Source of the DNA: Gemmatimonadota bacterium
GTDB lineage: Bacteria > Gemmatimonadota > Gemmatimonadetes > Longimicrobiales > RSA9
Direction: 5' to 3'
DNA: 11,895 nt
Assembly: GCA_016207445.1 (NCBI GenBank)
Contig: JACQPS010000369.1
Coordinates: forward strand, 1 to 11,895
Translations under genes and position numbers: made by a program
The notes under the pieces: model-generated
What the model saw: only the letters and a program-made list of their open reading frames with translations
What the model was told of the DNA's origin: nothing
Databases searched by the model: none
In this document: positions 1-7,164 of the stretch, piece by piece
Position numbering within the stretch: position 1 is the stretch's first letter
Layout of the letters: every line of letters begins with the position of its first letter

Positions 1-696
1 GCGGCCGCCTATGCGCACCTGGGACGCGAGGCGATGGCGCTGCTCCGGCTCGCGTCCGTGGACCGGCAGGAGCTGGTCCGGCGCACGCGTGTCTCGGGGC
101 TGCACCAGTTGCGCGAGGCGCTGGCGGCAGGGCGCGGCGTCGTGCTCGTCACCGCGCATCTCGGCAACTGGGAGCTGGGCGGCGCGCTGCTCGCTGCGCA
201 CGGCGTACGCCTGGCAGCCGTGGCGCAGCGCCAGGGCAATCCCCTGGTCGACACGGTTCTGAACCGCGCGCGCGAGCGGCTGGGCGTGCAGGTGATCGAG
301 CGGGGGCGCGCCTCGAGCCGTGCGCTCGAGGCCCTGCGCGCCGGTTACGTGGTGGCATTCCTCCCCGATCAAGATGCGCGGCGCGCCGGCGTGTTCGTCC
401 CCTTCCTGGGTCGGCCGGCGTCCACGCACCGCGGCCCCGCGCTGCTGGCGCTGCGGGCGGGCGCGCCGCTCTTCGTCGGGGTTGTCCTGCGCAGCGGCGC
501 CGGTTACGAGGCGCGCGTGGAGGAGGTCGAGGCGTCCCGCGAGGGCAGCGTCGAAGACGTCGTCTACCGACTGACGGCGGCGTTCACCCGCAAGCTGGAG
601 CTGGCGGTTCGGTCCGCGCCGGACCAGTATTTCTGGCACCACCGGCGCTGGAAGACGCGGCCGCCGGCGGAACCGGTGGCGGCACGGCAGGTATAA
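1..696 (+). CDS. LpxL/HtrB-type lysophospholipid (lipid A) acyltransferase, 5' truncated
   Basis: The reading frame is open from the first base of the window, so the true start lies upstream; 231 codons are visible. The family transfers an acyl chain to a lipid A precursor at the inner face of the cytoplasmic membrane. Visible family motifs, in order, are VTAHLGNWELGG, carrying the H-x4-E catalytic pair (HLGNWE, about 50 codons in), the DQDARRAGVFVPFLGRPAST block that normally lines the acceptor site, and a C-terminal QYFWHHRRWK block. A full-length member is about 290-310 residues, so roughly 60-80 N-terminal residues, including the membrane anchor, are missing. The stop is TAA at 694-696, and the glycosyltransferase starts 53 bases later on the same strand, suggesting an envelope operon. 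The family call is firm; the exact acyl position (LpxL, LpxM or a glycolipid acyltransferase) cannot be decided. Confidence 0.88.
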   Translation, partial: AAAYAHLGREAMALLRLASVDRQELVRRTRVSGLHQLREALAAGRGVVLVTAHLGNWELGGALLAAHGVRLAAVAQRQGNPLVDTVLNRARERLGVQVIERGRASSRALEALRAGYVVAFLPDQDARRAGVFVPFLGRPASTHRGPALLALRAGAPLFVGVVLRSGAGYEARVEEVEASREGSVEDVVYRLTAAFTRKLELAVRSAPDQYFWHHRRWKTRPPAEPVAARQV

Positions 697-749
697 GCGA
701 GAAGCGAGAAACTGAAGCGGGTCGGGCAGGTTTCGCACCGAAAGCAGAC

Positions 750-1706
750 GTGATCTACATCTGCATACCGACGCACAACGAGGAGCGGACGGCGGGGGTG
801 GTGCTGTGGAAGATCCGCCAGGTGATGGCGGAGTTCCGCCGCGACTACCAGTTGCTCGTCGTGGACGATGCGTCCACGGATGCGACGGCCGCGGTTCTCG
901 CCCCGTACGAGCGGGTCCTGCCGCTAACCGTCCTCCGCAACGCGACCCGCCGCGGCTATGCCGCCTCCCTGGAAACGCTGCTGCGCGAGAGCGTGCGCCG
1001 GTCGGGCTACCCGAAGCGCGATGTGGTTGTCACGCTGCAAGCGGATTTCACCGACGAGCCGGCGGAGATCCCGACGCTGGTGAAGCGGATCGAGGCGGGC
1101 GCCGACGTCGTGACGAGCGCGCTCTCGCTGGACGGCCGCCGCGCGCCGCGGAGCGTCCGCTGGGCACGGCGCGTGCTTCCGTTCCTGGTGCGGCGCTCGC
1201 GCTGGCCCGAGCCGGTCACCGATCCGCTGTCGGGGTTCCGGGCATACCGGCTCATCACGGTCAAGAAGGCGCTGGCCGAGCGGGACGGCCGGCCGCTCCT
1301 GCGCAGCGAGGGGTGGGCGGCGAACGCCGAGCTGCTGCGCGCGGTCGCGCCGCACGCCCGTCGCATCGATGAGGCGCCTGTCGCGTTCCGTTACGACCGC
1401 CGCGAGCGCGAGACGCGCTTTCGTCCCTTCGCGACGATGCGGCAGATCCTGCGGGTGCTGCGCGCCGCGCCGGAAAGCAGCGCGGGCAGGGTGGAGCCGC
1501 CGATGACGCCCGCCGCCGCCGTGCCAACGCCGGAGCCGGAGCCGTCCACGCGAGCCGAAGCCGGCGCCGCGGAGCAGGGCCGAGCCGGACGGCGCGGCCA
1601 GCGCGGCTCACGCCGGCGGCGGGGCGGGCGTCGGCGTCGCGGCGGCAGCGGCGCACAGGCGAAAGGCGGCGGCGCGCCCGGCTCGCCCCCGGCCGGCGGG
1701 TCCTGA
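750..1706 (+). CDS. Family 2 glycosyltransferase (polyprenyl-phosphate sugar transferase-like) with basic low-complexity tail
   Basis: This 318-residue protein starts at GTG with only a weak Shine-Dalgarno. Residues 1-230 form a GT-A fold: CIPTHNEERTA at 5-15, LLVVDDASTD at 35-44 (nucleotide-binding Asp pair), and LQADFTDEP at 96-104, where QAD supplies the metal-binding aspartate. DPLSGFRAYR at 158-167 is a hallmark of the dolichol/polyprenyl-phosphate mannosyltransferase-like branch. The likely role is transferring a sugar from an NDP-sugar to a lipid carrier or envelope glycolipid. No transmembrane segment is evident, so it is probably peripheral at the inner membrane. Residues about 245-275 are Pro/Ala/Glu-rich and 278-300 are a dense Arg/Gly tract (RRGQRGSRRRRGGRRRRGG), then a Gly/Pro/Ala tail. 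This tail is not part of the GT2 domain. It sits between the acyltransferase and the DUF3108 gene, 18 bases from the latter. Donor and acceptor are unknown. Confidence 0.85.
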   Translation: MIYICIPTHNEERTAGVVLWKIRQVMAEFRRDYQLLVVDDASTDATAAVLAPYERVLPLTVLRNATRRGYAASLETLLRESVRRSGYPKRDVVVTLQADFTDEPAEIPTLVKRIEAGADVVTSALSLDGRRAPRSVRWARRVLPFLVRRSRWPEPVTDPLSGFRAYRLITVKKALAERDGRPLLRSEGWAANAELLRAVAPHARRIDEAPVAFRYDRRERETRFRPFATMRQILRVLRAAPESSAGRVEPPMTPAAAVPTPEPEPSTRAEAGAAEQGRAGRRGQRGSRRRRGGRRRRGGSGAQAKGGGAPGSPPAGGS

Positions 1707-1724
1707 AGGCGTCAGCCTGGAAGA

Positions 1725-2555
1725 ATGAACACTCGAGTGACTGCGACGTTGCTGCTTCTGCTGGGTCTGGCCGGCAGTGCGCGGGCCCAGGAAGCAGGCC
1801 CGATCGTTCCGCCGGCGCCGCTGCCACAGGACGGGCCGTCCGCGGTACCGATGGCGGTGGCGCCCGTGCCGTTCGGACCGGGCGAGCGTCTCGGCTACAA
1901 GGTGAGCGTGAGCCCGTTCGGCCAAGTGGGGCGCGGCTCGATGGAGGTCGTCGGCCTCGACACGATCCGCGGCTTTCCTGCCTACCATCTGCGCTTCAAC
2001 CTCAAGGGCGGCATCCTGTTCGCCAAGGTGGACGACCGGCTGCAGTCGTGGTTCGACGTCTCGCGGCTCGTGTCCCGGCGCTTCAAGCAGGATCAGAAGG
2101 AGATCAACTACGAGCGGCATCGCACTTACGACTTCCTGCCGGAGGAGCGGCGCTGGATTCGACTGGACAGGAACGAGACGGGCGAGCTGGCAACGGATCA
2201 GCCGCTGGACGACGTCTCCTTCCTCTACTTCGCGCGCACGCTGCCGCTCGAGGTGGGAAGGACGTACACCTTCGACCGCTACTTCAAGCAGGACGGCAAC
2301 CCGGTCGTGTTGAAGGTGGTGCGGAAGGAGACGGTGACGGTGCCGGCCGGCACGTTCCGCACGATCGTGGTCCAGCCCATCATCCAGACCAGGGGCCTCT
2401 TCGGCAAGGGCGGCAAGGCCGAGGTCTACTTCACGGATGACGAGCGGCGCCTGCTGGTGCAAATGAAGTCGGACGTGCCGGTGCTCGGTTCGCTCAACCT
2501 GTACTTGCAGTCCTACACGCCCGGCGAGAGACTCAGTTCCGCCGCCGGGTCCTGA
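1725..2555 (+). CDS. DUF3108 domain-containing exported protein
   Basis: This 276-residue protein starts at ATG with GGAAGA immediately upstream. Residues 1-21 are a Sec signal peptide: an MNTR positive end, a leucine-rich core, and an A-R-A cleavage motif followed by Gln22. There is no lipobox, so the product is soluble periplasmic. The rest matches DUF3108 in layout: GERLGYKVSVSPFGQVGRGSM near residue 50, a central FDRYFKQDGNPVVLKV stretch, the PAGTFRTIVVQPIIQTRGLF block, and a terminal FTDDERRLLVQMKSDVPVLG region. These alternate in the pattern of an all-beta protein. No enzymatic function is known for the family. In gene order it follows two envelope-glycolipid enzymes and its stop codon is one base before the next start, so co-transcription and an envelope role are likely inferences. 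Confidence 0.82.
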   Translation: MNTRVTATLLLLLGLAGSARAQEAGPIVPPAPLPQDGPSAVPMAVAPVPFGPGERLGYKVSVSPFGQVGRGSMEVVGLDTIRGFPAYHLRFNLKGGILFAKVDDRLQSWFDVSRLVSRRFKQDQKEINYERHRTYDFLPEERRWIRLDRNETGELATDQPLDDVSFLYFARTLPLEVGRTYTFDRYFKQDGNPVVLKVVRKETVTVPAGTFRTIVVQPIIQTRGLFGKGGKAEVYFTDDERRLLVQMKSDVPVLGSLNLYLQSYTPGERLSSAAGS

Positions 2556-2556
2556 C

Positions 2557-3534
2557 GTGGCCGAGCCGAAGCCGCGCGAGGCCGATCTGTCCCGGGTGCG
2601 CACAGTCCCGGTGATGGCGCGGCCGAACAAGGTGCGGGCCGAGGACCTCGCCCATCCGCCTGCCGGCGACCGCAGCTTCCGCGCGTTTCTCGACTCGCTC
2701 CCCTCCCTCCTCGAGGCGCGGTCGTTCCGTGCCGTTGTCGACGCCGTGGTGGCCGGCCACCGGGCGAAGCGCGCCGTCGTCTGCATGCTGGGCGGCCACG
2801 TCGTCAAGGCGGGCCTGACGCCCGTGCTGCTCGACCTGATGGAGCGGGGCATCATCACGCACCTGGCCTCCAACGGCTCGGCCGTCATCCACGACTACGA
2901 GCTGGCCCGGTGGGGTGGGACGAGCGAGGACGTCGAGGCGGGGCTGGCCGACGGCAGCTTCGGCATGGCGGAGGAGACGGGGCGAGAGATGAACGAGGCG
3001 ATCGTGCATGGCGCGCGCAGCGGGTGGGGCCTGGGCGAAGCGCTGGGCCGCGCGCTGGCGGCGCGGCAGGACCTGGCCTACCCGCAGCTGTCGCTGCTGC
3101 TGGGCGCGCGGCGGCTCGGCATCGAGTTCACCGTGCACGCGGCGCTGGGTGCCGAGATCATCCACCAGCACCCGGCCGCCGATGGCGCGGCCATCGGCCA
3201 GACCAGCCACACCGATTTCCGGCGGCTGGCGGCGGGCGTCGAAGGCCTGGACGGGGGCGGCGTGGTGCTCAACCTGGGGTCGGCGGTGATGATGCCCGAA
3301 GTCTTTCTCAAGGCCCTGACCATCTGCCGCAACCTGAACGGCGGTCGGCCGCGCGACTTCGTGTCCGCGGATTTCGACATGATCCGGCAGTATCGGCCGC
3401 GCGTGAACGTGGTCGAGCGGCCGACGCGCTCGGGCGGAGGCCAGGGGTATATGATCACCGGCCACCACGAGCTGATGATCCCCCTGCTGGCGTGGGCGAT
3501 CGTCGCCGAGCTCGAGGAACTGCAGGCCTCCTAG
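2557..3534 (+). CDS. Deoxyhypusine synthase-like protein, apparently lacking the catalytic lysine
   Basis: This 325-residue protein starts at GTG one base after the preceding stop, with no separate ribosome site, so translation is probably coupled. The segment LGGHVVKAGLTPVLLDLMER (about residues 74-93), followed by a GIITHLASNGSAVIHD stretch, mirrors the NAD-binding region of deoxyhypusine synthases, where a TSNLISSG loop precedes a helix and a VTTAGG strand. Near the C-terminus, GGGVVLNLGSA occupies the place of the DHS signature GGGVVKHH, whose lysine forms the enzyme-substrate imine. Here that position appears to be Leu. Bacteria generally have no eIF5A, and some bacterial DHS relatives make homospermidine. 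Without the lysine, a different reaction or no imine chemistry would be expected. The fold assignment is by remembered motif alignment and is moderate; the biochemical role is unknown. It ends the operon and converges on the M6 protease gene. Confidence 0.6.
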   Translation: MAEPKPREADLSRVRTVPVMARPNKVRAEDLAHPPAGDRSFRAFLDSLPSLLEARSFRAVVDAVVAGHRAKRAVVCMLGGHVVKAGLTPVLLDLMERGIITHLASNGSAVIHDYELARWGGTSEDVEAGLADGSFGMAEETGREMNEAIVHGARSGWGLGEALGRALAARQDLAYPQLSLLLGARRLGIEFTVHAALGAEIIHQHPAADGAAIGQTSHTDFRRLAAGVEGLDGGGVVLNLGSAVMMPEVFLKALTICRNLNGGRPRDFVSADFDMIRQYRPRVNVVERPTRSGGGQGYMITGHHELMIPLLAWAIVAELEELQAS

Positions 3535-3544
3535 GCCGCCGGTC

Positions 3545-6121
3545 CTACTCCTCTGCCGCGACCGCGATGGGGCTCCCGGCCTGCAACGGGATGCGCATCA
3601 GGTTGCGGTGGTGCAGGTCGAGCGCGTAGAGGAACCCCTCGTCGACGGCCAGCCCGTAGAATTCGGCGCCGGGCACGCGCGCCAGGATCTGACGCGACCC
3701 GTCCTTGCCGATGCGCAGGATCCGTCCTTCGCCGCCCCGCTCGCCCGCCAGCACATCGCCATCGCTCGTCGCCGCGACGGCCACGAGCCGGCCCCGCTCG
3801 AAGCCGGTTGGCAACACGCTGCGCCAGCCGCGCGGGTCGACGCGAATGATGTTGCCGGCGTGGGTCGCGGCATAGACCACGCCTGCGCTGTCGCTCGCGA
3901 TCTGGTAGAGCCGCGCCCCCAGATCGATCCAGTGCTGCACCTGGCCCTGCGCGCTGACGCGGCGGAGGCGGCCCGACCAGTCCGCGATGACCACGCCGCC
4001 GCCGGGCAACGGCGCGGCGCCGTAGGTGGGCTCGCCGCCGAGCTCTGCGGTGACGACAGCGGCGCGGCCATCCGCCTCGACGCGGTACAGGTAGTTCTGG
4101 CCGCGCGCGCGGGCCAGCACGAACGCACTGCCGGAGGGTCCCGGCACGGGCGCGTACAGCGCATCCGCCGGCAGTCGCGCGAGTGTCTCCGGGTAGCGCT
4201 GGCCGTCCCAGAGGTGCAGCAGCCGGGGCCTGGGCCGGAGCGCGAGCGGGTCCCAGCCGTAGCCGGCCTGGAGCACGTGGCCGTCCCGCACGGCGAGGCC
4301 CCAGCTCCACGGGAGCTCGCGCGCCACCACCTCGGGCTGGCGGGCCGAGGCGACGTGGAAATGCACGGGCACGTGGCCGGCCTTCTGGTCGCCGCCCACG
4401 AGCTCGAGCTCGACTACGCCGTGGTAGGTGCCGGGCGCGAGCCCCGCAGCCCGGGCGCGCACGATCAGCACATCGCCGAGCCGCTCGACGCGGGACCATT
4501 CCGGCCAGCGCGCCGGCTGCCACGCCGCCGCGGCGCCGCCTTCCCGGCGCACGGTCACGGCCTTGCCGGCCGAGCCGCCGGGCGCCGCGGTCAGCCACAC
4601 CGAGGCGGGCGCAGCCACCAGCGCCGGCGTGTGGAACCCGATGCCCAGCTTCGCCGTCACGGTGCCGTCGGAGGTCTCCGTGATGCCGGCGAGCCGGAAC
4701 GGGTGCGGCGACGGCAGCTCGAAAACGTGCCGGCGTGTCGCGCCCGGGAACGGGTCGCCGCCGTCGGCGTTGCTGCCGCGACCGAGATCGCCGCGCGCGT
4801 CCGCCTGGAGCAGCCCGACGGCCGTGCGGTTCTCGTCGCGGTTCCAGGCGCCGAGCTCACCCCGATCCGGCTCGACCCGCCAGATCAGGAGACCCGTGCC
4901 CGGGAGTCGCCGATCGGAGCCCACTCGCTGGCGGTTCTCCAGCAACAGGTACTGGCCGCCGGACGCCGGCAGGTCGTACCGGAACACGACAGCCTCGCGC
5001 TCGACCGGCGGCGCCGCGAGCAACGTGTCGCCGGGGCCGATCCACTCCACGCGCACCCAGCCGACCTGCTCCTTCTCCCACGCGCTCGGGTGCGCGGGCG
5101 ACCAGCGCGCGCTGTGGCTACCCGTGCCCATCAGGCCCCATGCGCCGATGCCCTGCGACGAGCCGTCGTAGTCGTAGAGGTCTGGCAGCCCGAGTGCGTG
5201 CCCCGCCTCGTGCGCCAGCACGCCGACGTGCAGTGGCGCACACGTGCCGGGCTCGAGCGCGGGCAGGATCACGTAGTCTGCGACACGCACCGGCTCGCCG
5301 TTCGCGGCCAGGTCGTTGGTCTCGAAGGGAGCCATCGCGCCGCGGTGCGGCCAGATCGCGCCCGTGCGCCAGTCGCCGGGGCAGCTCGTGGCGTAGAGGA
5401 ATGCGACGAAGTCGACGAAGCCATCGTCGTCGCCCGAATTCGGGACGCCGTCCGGGCCATCGTTGTCGTAGCGCCCGAAATCGAGCAGCTCGTCGGCGCG
5501 CCGCAGCACCTCGGCGCGGAACTCGGCCATGCGGCCGAACTGTGCCCAGCCGAACTGCTGCTGCGGCAGGTAATGGGCGGCGTTCCTGGGCAGGCGGATC
5601 CAGGGGGCGACGTCGCCTTCCACCGTAACCAGTCCGGAGGAGACCTCGCGCCAGTAGCCGGAGAAGCTGACCGTATCAGCGCGGCCCGCGCCGAACAGCC
5701 GCTCGGCCAGCACCGTCTCGGCGAACGGCGCCGCCACGTCCGCGTAGCGGACCGGAATGACGGGCACGCGCAGGACACCCGCGAGCGCGGCGCCACGCGC
5801 CGCCGCTGCCGCGGGCGCCAGGCCCGCCAGCTCGCCGGACGCCGCGAGTTCCGCGCGCCGCCGCCGCACCTCCGCCGCCTTGCCCAGCCAGCCGCGGCTG
5901 AACTCGAGCGGCGCCACGGGCCGGGCATCCAGCCCGGCAATGGAGGCGGGCGGAGACGCTTCGCCTCCGGCCGCCCCGAGCGACGACGGGAGCTGCGCCC
6001 CGGCCGAGCGCGGTGCGGCGTAGCCCAGGGCCGCCAGGGCGCAGAACACGAGTACAGCTCGGCTCCCCGGGCGCGCCGGAATGGAGGGAGAACGGCGGAT
6101 GCTTCGCTCCTTCGCAAGCAC
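3545..6121 (-). CDS. Secreted M6-family metalloprotease domain protein with C-terminal propeller-like region
   Basis: This is an 858-residue secreted protein. Residues about 1-43 hold a basic N-terminus, a hydrophobic core (AVLVFCALAALGYA) and an Ala-Gly-Ala cleavage site. The protease domain covers roughly 110-490. Its zinc motif HEAGHALGLPD at 304-314 (HExxHxxGxxD) and the downstream Met-turn MGTGSHS at 331 are metzincin features typical of M6/immune inhibitor A-like peptidases. An acidic loop YDNDGPDGVPNSGDDDG (218-234) may bind calcium, and Cys247 and Cys294 could form a disulfide. Residues about 500-580 resemble a BACON/Ig-like beta domain (LAPGTYHGVVELEL). Residues about 605-850 are repeated strand-turn units with DSAGVVYAAT- and GNIIRVD-like motifs, as in an NHL/SMP-30-type propeller. 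GTG at 6121 is the only standard in-frame start, but no good Shine-Dalgarno precedes it; AAGGAG lies just inside the frame. Substrate is unknown; probably extracellular protein breakdown. Confidence 0.86.
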   Translation of the reverse strand: MLAKERSIRRSPSIPARPGSRAVLVFCALAALGYAAPRSAGAQLPSSLGAAGGEASPPASIAGLDARPVAPLEFSRGWLGKAAEVRRRRAELAASGELAGLAPAAAAARGAALAGVLRVPVIPVRYADVAAPFAETVLAERLFGAGRADTVSFSGYWREVSSGLVTVEGDVAPWIRLPRNAAHYLPQQQFGWAQFGRMAEFRAEVLRRADELLDFGRYDNDGPDGVPNSGDDDGFVDFVAFLYATSCPGDWRTGAIWPHRGAMAPFETNDLAANGEPVRVADYVILPALEPGTCAPLHVGVLAHEAGHALGLPDLYDYDGSSQGIGAWGLMGTGSHSARWSPAHPSAWEKEQVGWVRVEWIGPGDTLLAAPPVEREAVVFRYDLPASGGQYLLLENRQRVGSDRRLPGTGLLIWRVEPDRGELGAWNRDENRTAVGLLQADARGDLGRGSNADGGDPFPGATRRHVFELPSPHPFRLAGITETSDGTVTAKLGIGFHTPALVAAPASVWLTAAPGGSAGKAVTVRREGGAAAAWQPARWPEWSRVERLGDVLIVRARAAGLAPGTYHGVVELELVGGDQKAGHVPVHFHVASARQPEVVARELPWSWGLAVRDGHVLQAGYGWDPLALRPRPRLLHLWDGQRYPETLARLPADALYAPVPGPSGSAFVLARARGQNYLYRVEADGRAAVVTAELGGEPTYGAAPLPGGGVVIADWSGRLRRVSAQGQVQHWIDLGARLYQIASDSAGVVYAATHAGNIIRVDPRGWRSVLPTGFERGRLVAVAATSDGDVLAGERGGEGRILRIGKDGSRQILARVPGAEFYGLAVDEGFLYALDLHHRNLMRIPLQAGSPIAVAAEE

Positions 6122-6216
6122 CGACCGGCGCAGCTTCGCGCCAGGTCGGCGGTCTCTCTATGTGAGGTTGTTGACCAACACGGGTGAGCGCCTCGAGAGG
6201 CACTGCTCCAAGCTCT

Positions 6217-6245
6217 AATCTGGCAACGAATTGCGGCCGGGTCAA
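6217..6245 (-). promoter_or_regulatory. Possible promoter for the M6 protease gene
   Basis: On the minus strand TTGACC (6245-6240) is followed after 17 bases by CAGATT (6222-6217). The -35 box is good and the -10 box weak. Transcription would start near 6210, giving a leader of about 90 bases that contains a small GCCT/AGGC hairpin near 6190-6201. The -35 box lies in the left arm of an inverted repeat shared with the tRNA promoter. Inference only. Confidence 0.3.
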
Positions 6246-6292
6246 CCCTTTTGCCGAAAGCGACTTACGAGCCGCGCCCGGGGGTTGACCCG
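6238..6292. repeat. 11-bp inverted repeat carrying two outward-facing -35 boxes
   Basis: CGGGTCAACCC at 6238-6248 is exactly complementary in reverse to GGGTTGACCCG at 6282-6292, with 33 bases between the arms. Each arm contains TTGACC reading away from the centre: the right arm toward the tRNAs, the left arm toward the protease gene. This may be a coincidence of two similar promoters, or an operator for one protein that acts on both. Confidence 0.6.
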
Positions 6293-6312
6293 CGCCCCGC
6301 TTTCTGTATATT
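6285..6312 (+). promoter_or_regulatory. Sigma-70-type promoter of the tRNA-Glu/tRNA-Val unit
   Basis: TTGACC (6285-6290) and TATATT (6307-6312) are separated by 16 bases. This is one of the best housekeeping-type promoters in the window and stands out against the GC-rich background. The predicted start is near 6319-6320, exactly where the first leader hairpin begins. It precedes the tRNA genes by about 150 bases with no ORF in between, so it most likely drives the tRNA pair. Confidence 0.65.
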
Positions 6313-6319
6313 ACAACTG

Positions 6320-6467
6320 CTGCCGGCGTGGCTCGCGAGGGCGCCCGGCAGTTTCTGTCGAAGTGCTTCGCAGAACCTGCGAGTACGCGCCTGGACAGGT
6401 GGGTTGCGCTCGCAGGGATAGGCCCGCCGCCTCCTGGCGTCGGGCTCGCGAGGCGAGGGCGCAAACG
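6320..6467 (+). other. Hairpin-rich leader between the tRNA promoter and tRNA-Glu
   Basis: This stretch has no supported gene and belongs to the 346-base gap 6122-6467. It contains CTGCCGG (6320-6326) pairing with CCGGCAG (6345-6351), and CGAAG-TG-CTTCG near 6359-6370. It also holds a perfect 8-bp stem, CCTGCGAG (6376-6383) with CTCGCAGG (6409-6416), which encloses a further CCTG/CAGG mini-hairpin. The 11-mer GGCTCGCGAGG occurs twice (6330-6340 and 6443-6453). It is probably the 5' part of the pre-tRNA transcript; a separate structured small RNA is possible but unproven. Confidence 0.4.
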
Positions 6468-6540
6468 GCCCCCATCGTCTAGTGGCCCAGGACATCTGGT
6501 TCTCAGCCAGAAAACCGGGGTTCGATTCCCCGTGGGGGTA
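6468..6540 (+). tRNA. tRNA-Glu (anticodon CUC)
   Basis: This is a complete 73-base cloverleaf. The acceptor stem is GCCCCCA (6468-6474) with TGGGGGT (6533-6539), having one G-U pair at position 1-72, and A73 is the discriminator. The D arm has the GTCTAG...GGCCCAGGAC pattern typical of bacterial tRNA-Glu. The anticodon stem TCTGG/CCAGA encloses loop TTCTCAG, giving anticodon CTC, which reads GAG. The T arm is CGGGG-TTCGATT-CCCCG. The 3' CCA is not encoded, so it must be added by CCA transferase. It lies 25 bases before tRNA-Val. Confidence 0.95.
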
Positions 6541-6565
6541 TCGTCGGTCGGTTCAAGATGGTTGT

Positions 6566-6639
6566 GGTCGCTTAGCTCAGTTGGTTAGAGCGTTCGGTTC
6601 ACATCCGAAAGGTCCCAGGTTCGAGTCCTGGAGCGACCA
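6566..6639 (+). tRNA. tRNA-Val (anticodon CAC)
   Basis: This is a complete 74-base cloverleaf. The acceptor stem GGTCGCT (6566-6572) pairs fully with AGCGACC (6632-6638), and A73 follows. The D arm is GCTCAGTTGGTTAGAGC. The anticodon stem TTCGG/CCGAA encloses TTCACAT, giving anticodon CAC, which reads GUG. The T arm is CCAGG-TTCGAGT-CCTGG. CCA is not encoded. It is the second tRNA of the pair and is followed 22 bases later by a terminator hairpin. Confidence 0.95.
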
Positions 6640-6661
6640 TGTTCGCCCCCCTGCGACGAGT

Positions 6662-6691
6662 CGCCGCGCCGGTTTGCGACGCGGCGTTTTT
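6662..6691 (+). terminator. Rho-independent terminator of the tRNA unit
   Basis: A 7-bp all-G/C stem, CGCCGCG (6662-6668) with CGCGGCG (6680-6686), encloses an 11-base loop and is followed by five T residues (6687-6691). It ends the Glu-Val tRNA transcript. Its T-run abuts the stop codon of the convergent VTT gene (6691-6693). There is no A-run on the other side, so it should act in the plus direction only. Confidence 0.8.
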
Positions 6692-7164
6692 CACGCGAGC
6701 AGCTCTTTGCCGAGCTGGGGGAGCGAGGCAAAGAAGGCGAAACGCACCAGCCGACCCAGCAGGCCCGCCGTGAAGAAGGCGCTGAAGGCGACCTCGAGCA
6801 TGCCGCAGGCGACGCTCACGATGTAGAAGGGCGGAAACCCCAACGAGGCGCTGACAAATACGAAGAGGGAAACGCGGTCGCTCCGATCCCGGAGCTGTTG
6901 CTGGACTCGGCTCAAGCGCTGCTGTCGGCGCAGGAATGGGAGCGTGAGCGCGCCGCGGCCGACCAGGTACATCGCCGACTTGGCCGCCATCTGCCCCAGC
7001 GTTGCACTCAAGACCAGCACCGGGACCGCGCCCAGTGGCGCGAGTGCCGCGACACCGATCAAGTAGAGCTCGGTATTCACCACTGGCACAAAACCGCTCA
7101 GCACGGCTACGGCGAACGTGGTCAGGACGACCACGACCGGCACCCAAAGCTCGGGCAAGTCCAT
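6691..7164 (-). CDS. Small VTT/DedA (SNARE-associated)-type membrane protein
   Basis: This 157-residue protein starts at ATG with a weak purine stretch upstream. It is strongly hydrophobic with about four membrane segments: residues 8-25, 33-56, roughly 98-122 and 126-146. The pattern SGFVPVVNTELYLIGVAAL, then PLGAVPVL and a Gly-Gln-rich helix (LSATLGQMAAKSAMYLVGR), is characteristic of the short YqaA-like branch of the VTT/DedA superfamily. Members sit in the cytoplasmic membrane and are linked to lipid scrambling or carrier recycling and envelope homeostasis; this gene's substrate cannot be read from sequence. A charged loop at 79-97 (RRQQRLSRVQQQLRDRSDR) separates the two hydrophobic halves. 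It stands alone on the minus strand between the tRNA terminator and a divergent hypothetical gene. The family is likely, the function uncertain. Confidence 0.75.
   Translation of the reverse strand: MDLPELWVPVVVVLTTFAVAVLSGFVPVVNTELYLIGVAALAPLGAVPVLVLSATLGQMAAKSAMYLVGRGALTLPFLRRQQRLSRVQQQLRDRSDRVSLFVFVSASLGFPPFYIVSVACGMLEVAFSAFFTAGLLGRLVRFAFFASLPQLGKELLA

Noticed and set aside
1608..2888. 426-codon minus-strand frame opposite the DUF3108 and DHS-like genes
   Set aside because: Its composition is typical of antisense GC-rich DNA with no motifs, while the opposite frames have recognisable domains and tight operon spacing.
3525..3537. GGCCT/AGGCC hairpin at the convergent ends of the DHS-like and M6 genes, considered as a terminator
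   Set aside because: The stem is only 5 bp and no T-run follows on either strand.
3608..6187. 859-codon open frame on the plus strand opposite the M6 protease gene
   Set aside because: It is an antisense shadow caused by high GC. It has no family motifs, is rich in His/Arg/Gln, and the minus-strand frame carries a signal peptide and an intact HExxHxxGxxD motif.
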